DNA from: Sphingomonas sp. C3-2
Lineage (GTDB): Bacteria > Pseudomonadota > Alphaproteobacteria > Sphingomonadales > Sphingomonadaceae
Assembly: GCF_033025475.1 (NCBI RefSeq)
Contig: NZ_CP130322.1
Location: 2,299,001 to 2,363,000 of the forward strand
Length of the DNA stretch: 64,000 bases
Direction of reading: 5' to 3'
The notes below the pieces were generated by a model. The model saw only the letters and a list, made by a program, of their open reading frames with translations. It did no database searches and was not told where the DNA came from. Positions 49,905-59,709 of this stretch are shown here, one piece after another; position 1 is the stretch's first letter, and each line of letters opens with the position of its first letter. A program made the position numbers and the translations under genes.

Positions 49905-51299
49905 ATGGCAGAGTTTGATTTCGACGTTCTGGTGATCGGTGCCGGCCCGGGCGGCTATGTGGCCGCGATCCGTGCCGCGCAGCTGGGCCTGAAGACCGCA
50001 TGTGCCGAAAGCCGCGAAACGTTGGGCGGAACCTGCCTCAACGTGGGTTGCATCCCCTCGAAGGCGCTTCTCAACGCTTCCGAAATCTATGAGGAAGCGC
50101 ATGAAGGCGTGTTCGCCAAGTTCGGCATCAAGACCGAGGGCGTGAGCCTCGACCTCGACGCGATGCATGCCGAAAAGACCAAGGCGGTCGGCGAGCTGAC
50201 CGGTGGCATCGAATATCTGTTCAAGAAGAACAAGGTCGAATGGCTGAAGGGTCTGGCGACCTTCACCGGCGCGAACACCGTCGAAGTGGCCGGCAAGACC
50301 GTGACCGCCAAGAAGATCGTGATCGCCACCGGTTCGAGCGTGACGCCGCTTCCGGGCGTCGAGATCGACCAGAAGGTCGTGATCGATTCGACCGGCGCGC
50401 TGGCACTGCCCAAGGTGCCCGAGCACATGGTCGTCATCGGCGGCGGCGTGATCGGCCTTGAACTGGGTTCGGTGTGGCGTCGTCTGGGCGCGAAGGTGAC
50501 CGTGGTCGAGTTCCTCGACCAGATCCTGCCCGGCTTTGACGGCGAAGTCCGCAAGGAATCGACCAAGATCTTCAAGAAGCAGGGCTTCGACATCAAGACC
50601 GGCACCAAGGTGACGGGCGTTGCCGTGAACGGCGGCAAGGCCACTGTGACCGTCGAACCGGCAGCCGGCGGCGCCGCCGAAACCATCGAAGCCGACGCGG
50701 TTCTGGTATCGATCGGCCGTCGTCCGAACACCGATGGCCTTGGCCTCGACAAGATCGGCCTGGCGACCAACAATCGCGGCCAGATCGAAGTCGGCCATGA
50801 TTTCCAGACCGCAGTAAAGGGCGTTTACGCCATTGGCGACGTGACCCCGGGCCCGATGCTTGCGCACAAGGCCGAGGACGAAGGCGTGGCGGTTGCCGAA
50901 TTCATCAGCGGCATCACCGGCATCGTGAACCACGATGTGATCCCGAGCGTGGTCTATACCCACCCCGAGATCGCCGGCGTCGGCCTGACCGAAGAACAGG
51001 CCAAGGAAAAGGGCGCGATCAAGGTCGGCAAGTTCCCGATGATGGCGAACAGCCGCGCCAAGACCATCCGCGACACCGACGGTTTCGTGAAGGTGATCGC
51101 CGAGGCCGACAGCGACCGCGTGCTCGGCGTCTGGGTCGTCAGCTCGGTTGCGGGCACGATGATCGCACAGGCGGCGCAGGCCATGGAATTCGGCGCGACG
51201 TCGGAAGACATCGCCTATACCTGCCATGCCCACCCGACCCATTCGGAAGCCATCAAGGAAGCCGCGATGGCGGTGCAGGGCAAGCCGATCCACATCTGA
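49905..51299 (+). CDS. lpdA: dihydrolipoyl dehydrogenase (E3)
   Basis: A 464-residue flavoprotein. The FAD loop is VLVIGAGPGGYVAAIRAAQ, the redox disulfide is in GGTCLNVGCIPSKALLNASE, the NAD domain has VVIGGGVIGLELGSVWRRLG, and the C-terminal catalytic His-Glu pair is in CHAHPTHSEAIKEAA. It reoxidises dihydrolipoamide for the 2-oxoglutarate and possibly other complexes. Start at ATG 49905 (a GTG directly precedes it). Confidence 0.96.
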   Translation: MAEFDFDVLVIGAGPGGYVAAIRAAQLGLKTACAESRETLGGTCLNVGCIPSKALLNASEIYEEAHEGVFAKFGIKTEGVSLDLDAMHAEKTKAVGELTGGIEYLFKKNKVEWLKGLATFTGANTVEVAGKTVTAKKIVIATGSSVTPLPGVEIDQKVVIDSTGALALPKVPEHMVVIGGGVIGLELGSVWRRLGAKVTVVEFLDQILPGFDGEVRKESTKIFKKQGFDIKTGTKVTGVAVNGGKATVTVEPAAGGAAETIEADAVLVSIGRRPNTDGLGLDKIGLATNNRGQIEVGHDFQTAVKGVYAIGDVTPGPMLAHKAEDEGVAVAEFISGITGIVNHDVIPSVVYTHPEIAGVGLTEEQAKEKGAIKVGKFPMMANSRAKTIRDTDGFVKVIAEADSDRVLGVWVVSSVAGTMIAQAAQAMEFGATSEDIAYTCHAHPTHSEAIKEAAMAVQGKPIHI

Positions 51300-51328
51300 T
51301 CGGGGCGTCCAGCCACAACGAGCAGCAG

Positions 51329-51365
51329 CGGGCCGGGAACCAAATTCCCGGCCCGTTCGCTTTTT
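51329..51365 (+). terminator. Rho-independent terminator after lpdA
   Basis: Perfect 11-pair stem CGGGCCGGGAA / TTCCCGGCCCG with a 5-base loop followed by a T-run at 51361-51365, about 30 bases after lpdA. Confidence 0.85.
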
Positions 51366-51389
51366 CCCGGCAACAACCAGGAGAAAAGC

Positions 51390-52034
51390 GTGTCGCGTGC
51401 CCTAGCCATTATGATCGTGTCGGGATCGTTGATCGCGGGGTGCGGCCCAAGGGCCATCGCCTTGCCGGACGATCCGATCGCCAGCGCCGCTACCTGCGGC
51501 GTGGTCGCCGCCGCCAAGGCACGCGCGGCGCAGGCGGACATCAAGGCGCCACTCAGCATGGCCGCGCAGGGTGATATCTTGCGCCATGCGCTTGTGGTGG
51601 GCGCGCGTACCCCCGAATTTGCGCAGGCCGATGCCTCGGCGGTGATTGCCGGGATGAGCGAACGTGCGGGCGAGGTGACCGACAGCGACTGGCAGGCGTT
51701 GATCGAACCGTGCGACAAGGCGTTTCCGCCACCCCCCGAACCCGCAAAGCTGCCCGACGATCCCTATGTCGCCGGGCTTGGCTGCGATGCGCTGGGACGC
51801 TTCATGCGGGCGGCGTTGGCGAGTGACGGCCGCTATGAGGCCGAGCTGTCGCGCTACAACAAGCTGGAAACTGCGCTGGACACGCGGATTGCGCCGCTGC
51901 TCGCCGCGCATGGTAAATCGGGCGCCGAGGCGGCGCAGGCGGAAAAACGCAAGGCGATGAGCAGCATCGTCAAGCTCGGTCGTCCGGATCTACTGATGGA
52001 CGCATGCGTTGCCCGCTATGATTCAGACGGCTAG
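51390..52034 (+). CDS. lipoprotein with two Cys-pair modules, unknown function
   Basis: A 214-residue protein with a lipobox (SLIAGC) after a short signal, so it is probably a lipoprotein. Two helical modules, each bounded by Cys residues 71 and 73 residues apart, follow. The second contains LDTRIAPLLAAHGKSG, close to LDHRAREALRASGKSG in the protein at 4039. No known family recognised. It starts 25 bases after the lpdA terminator. Confidence 0.72.
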   Translation: MSRALAIMIVSGSLIAGCGPRAIALPDDPIASAATCGVVAAAKARAAQADIKAPLSMAAQGDILRHALVVGARTPEFAQADASAVIAGMSERAGEVTDSDWQALIEPCDKAFPPPPEPAKLPDDPYVAGLGCDALGRFMRAALASDGRYEAELSRYNKLETALDTRIAPLLAAHGKSGAEAAQAEKRKAMSSIVKLGRPDLLMDACVARYDSDG

Positions 52035-52112
52035 ACGCTGATAGCGCGCGCCTGATTTCTTGTGGATCAGGAGGTGCTTGGCGCATCACGCGGGGATTGT
52101 CGGGGGGAAGCG

Positions 52113-52730
52113 TTGGCCGAGGTTCATGTCGGTTTTCTGTTGCAGTGGCTCGACCTGCTCGGTGTCGCCGTGTTCGCGGCGTCCGGCGCGCTGGCGGCCG
52201 CGCACAAGCAGCAGACGGTGGTGACCTTCGCCTTTTTCGCGTTGGTGACCGGTGTGGGCGGCGGCACGGTGCGCGACCTTCTGATTGATGCGCCGGTATT
52301 CTGGGTGCATGATTCCAATTATCTGGCGGCCTGCCTTGTCACCGCGCTGCTCGTCTGGATCACCCCGAAAAAGATCTGGAGCCCCAAGGCGCTCGACTGG
52401 TTCGATGCGGCGGGGCTGTCGGCCTATGCGGTGTTCGGCGTCGCCAAGTCGCTGTCGTTCGGCATTGACCCTTTACCCGCGATCATGATGGGGGTGTTCA
52501 CGGCCTGTGTCGGCGGGATCATTCGCGACGTGCTGGCCAATGAACCGTCGATCGTGATCCGCCCCGAACTCTATGTGACGGCCGCCGCGCTGGCAGCGGT
52601 GCTGTTCGCGGTGCTCGTGATGCTGGGTGTCGACGAACCCGCTGCAGCCGTGCTGGCGGCGGTGGCGGGTTTCGTGCTGCGCGGGCTGGCGATCGTGCGG
52701 CAGTGGCATTTGCCCGCCTATCGCGGCTAA
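52113..52730 (+). CDS. trimeric intracellular cation channel (TRIC/UPF0126) family protein
   Basis: A 205-residue membrane protein with two UPF0126 repeats of three helices each. Repeat one has LLGVAVFAASGALAAAHKQQ and GVGGGTVRDLL, and repeat two has GLSAYAVFGVAKSLSFGID and CVGGIIRDVLANEPSIVI. Bacterial TRIC homologues conduct K+; some members may transport glycine. The start is a TTG with GGGGGGAAG upstream; an in-frame upstream start is less likely. Followed 12 bases later by a GNAT gene. Confidence 0.87.
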   Translation: MAEVHVGFLLQWLDLLGVAVFAASGALAAAHKQQTVVTFAFFALVTGVGGGTVRDLLIDAPVFWVHDSNYLAACLVTALLVWITPKKIWSPKALDWFDAAGLSAYAVFGVAKSLSFGIDPLPAIMMGVFTACVGGIIRDVLANEPSIVIRPELYVTAAALAAVLFAVLVMLGVDEPAAAVLAAVAGFVLRGLAIVRQWHLPAYRG

Positions 52731-52742
52731 AAGGGTTTCATC

Positions 52743-53243
52743 ATGAGTGAATATAGCTGGCGCCCGATGCGGGCGGACGATGTCGATGGAGTGGTGGCAG
52801 TGGCCGCCTCCGCCTTTCCCGATCATTTTGAGGCGCGCGCCTGTTTCGCAGAGCGCGTTGCGTTGTTCCCGCAAGCGTGTTTCGTGCTTGCGAGCGACGA
52901 CGACGTGAAGGGCTATCTTATCGCCTATCCTTGGCCGCTAGGGGCGATTCCGCCGCTCGACAGTCTGCTGGGCACGCTGCCCGAGGCACGCGACGTCTGG
53001 TATCTGCACGATCTGGCGCTGCACCCCGAGATGCGCGGGCAGGGCCATGCACGGCCGATCGTCGAGCGTCTTGCCAGTGAAGCGGCAGCGGCGGGTGTTA
53101 TGAAGATCGCGCTTGTCTCGGTAAACGATTCGGTCCCCTTCTGGAGCAGCATGGGCTTTGCGCCAGTGACCGGAGATCCGGCCATCGCGCGTAAGCTTCA
53201 GAGCTACGGCGACGATTCGACCTATATGGTGCGGCAACTCTGA
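52743..53243 (+). CDS. GNAT family acetyltransferase
   Basis: A 166-residue acetyltransferase. The acetyl-CoA binding segment is ALHPEMRGQGHARPIVERL, preceded by WYLHDLALH, and the C-terminal SVPFWSSMGFAPV is typical of GNATs. Substrate unknown. 12 bases after the TRIC gene, so probably co-transcribed. Confidence 0.85.
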   Translation: MSEYSWRPMRADDVDGVVAVAASAFPDHFEARACFAERVALFPQACFVLASDDDVKGYLIAYPWPLGAIPPLDSLLGTLPEARDVWYLHDLALHPEMRGQGHARPIVERLASEAAAAGVMKIALVSVNDSVPFWSSMGFAPVTGDPAIARKLQSYGDDSTYMVRQL

Positions 53244-53318
53244 GTAGCGGTATTAAGCCGATATGGGTGGTTAGGAGACTGGCGGTTTGCGGACAGGGAA
53301 TTATTAAAAGCTGACATT

Positions 53319-53825
53319 TCAGCATGAGGTGCCAGATGTCTTTTTATAAGAAAGGTAAATGCCGTCAGTAGATAACATGGTGAACTGCGACAGTTCTCGT
53401 TCGTCAAGAACGCCATAACGACGCCCGTCAATGATCTTGAAGAAATACAGATACAATCCTTTGCCGGGCTGAACGATATTGTATACGTAACGGCCCCCAA
53501 TTGGCTTTGCTGCAATCCGTACCTCAGCGGTCAGAGCAATGCCATTTTTATGGCGTTCCAAATGAAATCCAATCCGTGGGAATCCGCTCTGGAGTATTTT
53601 CATCCCATCTTCCGTAAGGATAATGGGTGGTCCCAAGGATGCAGTGTAGCAACCGAACACAGTAGCATTTTTTGGCGGCGGCATTGGCTTCGGCCGTAAA
53701 AACAAAACGGCTCCAATCAGGGCGGCAGTGCCTGCAACACAGACCCATCGCAGACCGAATTCGTAGTCTATGCCTTTGTAAGCCATACTGAATGTAGCAT
53801 AGTCGCCCTCTTCAAACGTCTGCAA
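53319..53825 (-). CDS. membrane-anchored protein of unknown function, AT-rich
   Basis: A 168-residue protein with one hydrophobic segment near residues 28-44 (WVCVAGTAALIGAVLFL) and a soluble C-terminal part (GCYTASLGPPIILTEDGMKI). I recognise no family. Base composition is AT-richer than the flanks, suggesting acquired DNA. The start may instead be the ATG for MAYKGIDYEF at residue 15. Between two convergent GNAT genes. Confidence 0.55.
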   Translation of the reverse strand: MQTFEEGDYATFSMAYKGIDYEFGLRWVCVAGTAALIGAVLFLRPKPMPPPKNATVFGCYTASLGPPIILTEDGMKILQSGFPRIGFHLERHKNGIALTAEVRIAAKPIGGRYVYNIVQPGKGLYLYFFKIIDGRRYGVLDERELSQFTMLSTDGIYLSYKKTSGTSC

Positions 53826-53878
53826 TCAAACAATTTCGCATTCCGATCGGATGACCGACATTGGTCGTTAGCCGTCAT

Positions 53879-53916
53879 CAAAAAAGGGGGCGGAAACCAC
53901 CGCCTCCGCCCCTTTA
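53879..53916 (-). terminator. Rho-independent terminator for the GNAT gene
   Basis: On the minus strand AAAGGGGCGGA ... TCCGCCCCCTTT with a T-run after it, directly downstream of the GNAT stop at 53924. Confidence 0.8.
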
Positions 53917-53923
53917 AAACCGA

Positions 53924-54487
53924 TCAGACCGGGCCGACCATGCCGACTTCGGAGAAGGGGCGGGGATCGACGGGCGGGGTCTGGGCTTCGGTCAGTTCGC
54001 GCTGCCAGATACCGACATCGTACCACTGGCTGTTCTTGAAGCCGATTTCGCGGAACACGCCCGCGCGGCGGAAGCCGAGCGATTCATGGAGGTGGATGCT
54101 GTATTCGTTGGGCAGCGAGAGCACCGAGATCGCCTGGGTGAAATCCTGCTTGGTGAGCGTTTCGATGAGCGCCGAATAGAGCAGTCGGCCATAGCCCTGG
54201 CCGCGCTGGACATTGCCGCCGAGATAGATCGAGGTTTCGACGATATAGCGATAGGCGGGGCGATCGCGGAACGGTCCAGCATAGGCATAGCCCATGACCG
54301 CGTCATTATCCTCGGTGGTGGCGACGAGCCAGGGATAATAGCCGTTATGCTCGGTCATCCGCCGCACCATTTCCTCGGGTGAGGGGGGCGTGGATTCGAA
54401 CGAGATGGCGGTGGTGGTGACGAACGGCATGTAGATCGCGGCGATCTGCTGTGCGTCCCGGGCTTCGGCCGGGCGGATACGGATCAT
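53924..54487 (-). CDS. GNAT N-acetyltransferase (phosphinothricin acetyltransferase-like)
   Basis: A 187-residue GNAT with IRPAEARDAQQIAAIYMPFV at the start, YAYAGPFRDRPAYRYIVETS, the CoA-binding region RGQGYGRLLYSALIE and a C-terminal GFRRAGVFREIGFKNSQWYD, the pattern of the Pat/phosphinothricin family. These usually acetylate small amino compounds such as methionine sulfoximine. The ATG at 54487 overlaps the sppA stop by 4 bases, indicating coupling with sppA. Confidence 0.85.
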   Translation of the reverse strand: MIRIRPAEARDAQQIAAIYMPFVTTTAISFESTPPSPEEMVRRMTEHNGYYPWLVATTEDNDAVMGYAYAGPFRDRPAYRYIVETSIYLGGNVQRGQGYGRLLYSALIETLTKQDFTQAISVLSLPNEYSIHLHESLGFRRAGVFREIGFKNSQWYDVGIWQRELTEAQTPPVDPRPFSEVGMVGPV

Positions 54488-56364
54488 TGCATGATCCAGC
54501 CGGCAAGGCGCGCCAGCAGCGAAGTATTCAGAACGGGCATTTTTCCCCCTGTGGTTGGGCATTCGAGACATTGGGCGCGGACGGCAGGGCCCGCGGCAAG
54601 CCGGCGGGCATCGTCCACCGCGCGGATAAGGTACGCGGTGCGTGCCTGCGCCAGCCGGGTGAGCGCATCGGTGGCGGGCTGTTCGCCGTCATCATCGGTC
54701 GTCCAGCTTTTCAGCAGCTGCGTGGTGAGGCTGGGCTGGGGATCGAGATATTCGGCATGGGCCTTGGCGGAGTCGAGCCCGGCGCGGCGGGCGGCTTCGG
54801 CCACGGCTTCCTCGACGCCGCCGAAACCGTCGATCAGCCCGAGCTGGCGCGCGGTGCCGCCATCCCACACGCGGCCCTGCGCGATGCTGTCGACCCGGGC
54901 GACCGGAAGCTTGCGCGACTGGCTGACGAGACCAAGGAAACGGGCATAGATATTCTCGATGCTCGATTGCATCACCGTATCGAAGGTCGCGTTGGTGCCG
55001 CCGAGCAGATCGGGCTGACCAGAGAGGGGGGTGGTGGCAACGCCGTCGCTGGTGACGCCGACCTTGGCGAGCGCATTTTCGAAAGTGGGCAAGATACCGA
55101 ACACGCCGATCGAGCCGGTGATGGTCGAGGGTTCGGCAAAGATCCGGTCGGCGGGCGTGGCGACCCAATAGCCACCCGACGCCGCGACCGAGCCCATCGA
55201 GACGACCACGGGCAACCCCTTGACCTTGGCCTGAAGCACGGCCTGACGGATCTTTTCTGACGCGAGGACCGAGCCGCCGGGGGAGTCGACGCGGACGACG
55301 AGCGCCTTCAGATTCTTCTCGGCGAGCCCCTTCAGGATGAGCTCGGAAATCGTGTCGCCGCCCGCCGTGCCGGGCAGCGCCTTGCCGTCGACGATCTCGC
55401 CCGCGACGGTGACGACGCCGATCGCGTTGCCCGAGGATTTTTCGGGGTTGGCGGCGATGAAGTTGGCCAGTCGGGTGTGACGGAAATTGCCCTCGGGCTT
55501 GCCCGATTCTGTGCCTGCGATCTCGCCAATGCGCTTGCCAAAGGCGATGCGGTCGCCGATGCGGTCGACCAGCCCCGCCTTGAGCGCGGCCTGCGCCAGA
55601 TCGCCGCCGGCGGCCGCGATCTGGGTGTCAGGGCGTGCGACGAAGGCCGCGATCTGCGCCTTGGGGCGGGCGCGGGCGACATCGTCCTGCCACATCTGCC
55701 ACAGCGCCGAGGCAAGCGCCTGATTGGCCTCGCGCGCCTCGGGCGACTGGTCGGTGCGGGTATAGGGCTCGACCGCCGACTTGAAGGTGCCGACGCGGTA
55801 GACCTTGGTCGAGATGCCGAGCTTGTCGATCAGCCCCTTGTAATAAAGGCGCGAGCCGCCGGGACCGGTGAACAGCGCCATGCCCATCGGATCGAGCCAG
55901 ACTTCGCTGGCGTGCGCGGCGAGCTGATAACCATCATCGGTATAGCCGGTGGCGAAGGCGAGCACGGGCTTTTTCGCGGCGCGTACCTTGTCGAGCGCGG
56001 CGCCGGTGCGCGCGAGCGCGGCCTGGCCGCCGCCCGCGAAACTGTCAAGATCGAGCACGACGGCCTTGATCCGGTCATCGCCCGCCGCCGCCTCGATCGC
56101 GCGCACGACATCGCGCAGCCGGTGCTGGCGCGCGACATTGGTGGTACCGGCGAGCACCGCCATCGTGTCGCTTTCCTCGGGCTGCTCGACAAGCGTGCCC
56201 TTCAGATCGACGAGCAGCGCGCCCTTGGTGACGCTGGCCGGATTGGGCCGGGCCGAGAGCGTCGCCCACAGCAGCGCGAAGAACAGAAGCATGAAGAGGA
56301 GGACAAGCGCATCCTTGATGCCGACCAGCAACTTCCATGCGCCCCGGATGAAGGACACGATCAT
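54484..56364 (-). CDS. sppA: signal peptide peptidase SppA (67K type)
   Basis: A 626-residue inner-membrane serine protease with an N-terminal membrane anchor (LLVGIKDALVLLFMLLFFAL). The duplicated ClpP-like domains carry the catalytic Lys in the first half and the nucleophilic Ser in MGSVAASGGYWVATPAD, with SPGGSVLASEKIRQAV before it. It degrades cleaved signal peptides. The ATG at 56364 is chosen; a far longer frame continuing upstream runs through the groES promoter and is not coding. Confidence 0.92.
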   Translation of the reverse strand: MIVSFIRGAWKLLVGIKDALVLLFMLLFFALLWATLSARPNPASVTKGALLVDLKGTLVEQPEESDTMAVLAGTTNVARQHRLRDVVRAIEAAAGDDRIKAVVLDLDSFAGGGQAALARTGAALDKVRAAKKPVLAFATGYTDDGYQLAAHASEVWLDPMGMALFTGPGGSRLYYKGLIDKLGISTKVYRVGTFKSAVEPYTRTDQSPEAREANQALASALWQMWQDDVARARPKAQIAAFVARPDTQIAAAGGDLAQAALKAGLVDRIGDRIAFGKRIGEIAGTESGKPEGNFRHTRLANFIAANPEKSSGNAIGVVTVAGEIVDGKALPGTAGGDTISELILKGLAEKNLKALVVRVDSPGGSVLASEKIRQAVLQAKVKGLPVVVSMGSVAASGGYWVATPADRIFAEPSTITGSIGVFGILPTFENALAKVGVTSDGVATTPLSGQPDLLGGTNATFDTVMQSSIENIYARFLGLVSQSRKLPVARVDSIAQGRVWDGGTARQLGLIDGFGGVEEAVAEAARRAGLDSAKAHAEYLDPQPSLTTQLLKSWTTDDDGEQPATDALTRLAQARTAYLIRAVDDARRLAAGPAVRAQCLECPTTGGKMPVLNTSLLARLAGWIMQ

Positions 56365-56504
56365 TCTCCCGAATTGGCTTCGCCTCAGGGCTATAGGACG
56401 GCGCCCATGCTGTAAACGGCCCGCACGGACGAGCGTTTCATCCGATGCGGCTGCCGTTCCGGCCCGGCCTGTCTCGCGACTGAAAAAATTTGGTGGCATC
56501 GACC

Positions 56505-56533
56505 TTGACCATGCGGAGGGCGAGCCACATATC
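56505..56533 (+). promoter_or_regulatory. predicted groESL promoter
   Basis: TTGACC (56505-56510), a 17-base spacer and CATATC (56528-56533). Transcription would start near 56540, at the edge of the CIRCE element. Pattern-based. Confidence 0.5.
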
Positions 56534-56541
56534 CACCGCTG

Positions 56542-56568
56542 TTGGCACTCACAGGAGGTGAGTGCTAA
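56542..56568 (+). promoter_or_regulatory. CIRCE operator (HrcA binding site)
   Basis: TTGGCACTC-N9-GAGTGCTAA, matching the CIRCE consensus with one changed base in the left arm. It lies 85 bases upstream of groES at the expected transcription start, so HrcA would repress groESL by blocking initiation. Confidence 0.92.
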
Positions 56569-56652
56569 TCCGATTCCAACCATCGGGCAGGGGGCGTAGC
56601 AGGTGACTGGCGTATCCCTGTCCAGAAGCAAAGCAAGGAAAGGGTGACGCAG

Positions 56653-56940
56653 ATGACTTTTCGTCCGTTGCACGATCGTGTTCTCGTCCGCCGCGTAGAG
56701 GCTGAAGAAAAGACCGCCGGCGGGATCATCATCCCTGACAGCGCCAAGGAAAAGCCGCAGGAAGGCGAAGTCGTCGCTGTCGGTTCGGGCGCGAAGGCCG
56801 AAGATGGCAAGGTGACCCCGCTCGACGTCAAGGCCGGCGACCGCATCCTGTTCGGCAAGTGGTCGGGCACCGAAGTCAAGATCGACGGCGAAGACCTGCT
56901 GATCATGAAGGAAAGCGACATCCTCGGCATCGTCGGCTGA
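56653..56940 (+). CDS. groES: co-chaperonin GroES
   Basis: A 95-residue co-chaperonin with [20 protein letters not shown], the mobile-loop region [20 protein letters not shown] and the [14 protein letters not shown] strand. It caps GroEL. The ATG at 56653 is preferred over a GTG at 56644. It sits downstream of a CIRCE operator and 80 bases before groEL. Confidence 0.95.
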   Translation: MTFRPLHDRVLVRRVEAEEKTAGGIIIPDSAKEKPQEGEVVAVGSGAKAEDGKVTPLDVKAGDRILFGKWSGTEVKIDGEDLLIMKESDILGIVG

Positions 56941-57008
56941 CACCGGCTCCGGGGCAGCGGGTCCGTGCCCGCCGCTTCCTTTCCAATACGAAATTCCTGA
57001 AAGAATAG

Positions 57009-58670
<1,662 letters not shown>

Positions 58671-58752
58671 TCCAACCGCTAAGCGAACCGGAGGGCGTGG
58701 CTTTCCGGTTTCGCAAACGGCGATCGGGGTTTGCCCTGACGCAAAAGATAAG

Positions 58753-58783
58753 AAGGGCCGGGGGGTATCCCCTGGCCCTTTTT
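58753..58783 (+). terminator. hairpin terminator after groEL
   Basis: GC-rich stem AAGGGCCGGGG / CCCCTGGCCCTT with a T-run after it, about 80 bases downstream of the groEL stop. One mismatch in the stem. Confidence 0.7.
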
Positions 58784-58819
58784 CATGCGCGGGCGACAGG
58801 CGTGCCGTAACGATGTGCG

Positions 58820-59059
58820 CTATTCGCGCGGGGCCCAGTCATAATCATCGGCGCTGTTACCTGCGTGGCCACTGCCTGCGCCGGGGGCGGCCACCCCGGA
58901 CGCCTTCTCCCTTGCCCCGTCTGTCTTGCGGCCGGCGGGTGATGGAGAGGTGGGGGTGGCCTTGTTCACTATTTCGTTCTGGTGGCTGGGGGAGTCCATC
59001 TTGGCGCTTCCGCAGCCCAGCAATGCAACCGTCAGGGCCATTACCGGCCAATTTTTCAT
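58820..59059 (-). CDS. small lipoprotein, unknown function
   Basis: A 79-residue protein beginning MKNWPVMALTVALLGCGSAK, a signal with lipobox LLGC, followed by a Ser/Thr/Pro/Ala/Gly-rich tail that looks disordered and ends DYDWAPRE. No domain recognised. No ribosome binding site is apparent before the ATG, which lies about 20 bases beyond the terminator of the next upstream gene. Confidence 0.6.
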   Translation of the reverse strand: MKNWPVMALTVALLGCGSAKMDSPSHQNEIVNKATPTSPSPAGRKTDGAREKASGVAAPGAGSGHAGNSADDYDWAPRE

Positions 59060-59077
59060 GGCGCGGACTATATCATG

Positions 59078-59110
59078 AAAAAGGCCGCGCCCCCAAGGAG
59101 GGACGCGGCC
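59078..59110 (-). terminator. Rho-independent terminator of the Ala-rich lipoprotein gene
   Basis: Minus-strand stem GGCCGCGTCCC ... GGGGGCGCGGCC followed by TTTTT. It lies between the two small lipoprotein genes and would end transcription of the upstream one. Confidence 0.8.
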
Positions 59111-59140
59111 AATTCACGGTTTTCCACGCCGTTCTGCCGA

Positions 59141-59506
59141 TCAGTGGCGAACGTCGTCGGCGGCCTTTTTGAGCGTGTTGCCGGCGGCGTCGAGCGCCTT
59201 GCCGGTGGCCTGGCCAGCCTTGTCGGCGGCGGCGTCGACCTTGGCGCTGGCCTTGTCGGCAGCGGCGTCAGCCTTGGCGGCGGCATTGTCGATGGCGGCA
59301 CCGGCCTTGTCGGCTGCGTTTTCGGCGGCGCCGATCGCGTCTTCGCCGACATTGGCGACATCGGCGGCGGCGTTGTCGGCGGTTGCCGCAACGTCGCCCG
59401 CGATGGTGTTCGCGGCCTGGCTCGTTTCGTCCTTAGCCTTTTCGCTGCACGCGGCGAGGCCGAGCGCGGCCACAAGCGCCAGCGATGCGGTAAGCGACTT
59501 CTTCAT
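59141..59506 (-). CDS. Ala/Asp/Lys-rich lipoprotein with LEA-like repeats
   Basis: A 121-residue lipoprotein: signal MKKSLTASLALVAALGLAAC with the Cys at residue 20. The mature part is built from Ala-rich repeats of the kind AADKAGAAIDNAAAKADAAA, predicted as a long amphipathic helix, like LEA-type or apolipoprotein-like proteins. It may protect the envelope in stress or bridge membranes; this is inference. It has its own terminator. Confidence 0.75.
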   Translation of the reverse strand: MKKSLTASLALVAALGLAACSEKAKDETSQAANTIAGDVAATADNAAADVANVGEDAIGAAENAADKAGAAIDNAAAKADAAADKASAKVDAAADKAGQATGKALDAAGNTLKKAADDVRH

Positions 59507-59673
59507 GCAATACCCTCCTAATCGCGAAAACGACGTTAGAATGTTTGCCGGTGCAGAAAGATCCTCCGACCAGCAACAGGCGCGAAACTAACCGCAGCTT
59601 GTGAAGCGCGCAACGATGTTGCAGGGAGCGGGCGCTGAAAGACTCGCTTTGTGCGCGGGATAGAAGTGCTTCA

Positions 59674-59702
59674 TTGACCGGATATAAAGAATTCTTTATA
59701 TC
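59674..59702 (+). promoter_or_regulatory. sahR promoter with overlapping palindromic operator
   Basis: TTGACC (59674-59679), a 17-base spacer and TATATC (59697-59702). The spacer and -10 lie inside a perfect 22-base palindrome (59681-59702, half-sites GATATAAAGAA and TTCTTTATATC). This is the expected kind of autoregulatory operator for an ArsR-family repressor. The predicted start of transcription is at or next to the ATG at 59710, so the mRNA would be leaderless. Confidence 0.65.
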
Positions 59703-59709
59703 ACATCCC

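Noticed and set aside
56365..56943. upstream extension of sppA by 193 residues
   Set aside because: The frame is open but passes antisense through the groES promoter, the CIRCE element and groES; the ATG at 56364 gives a normal SppA start.
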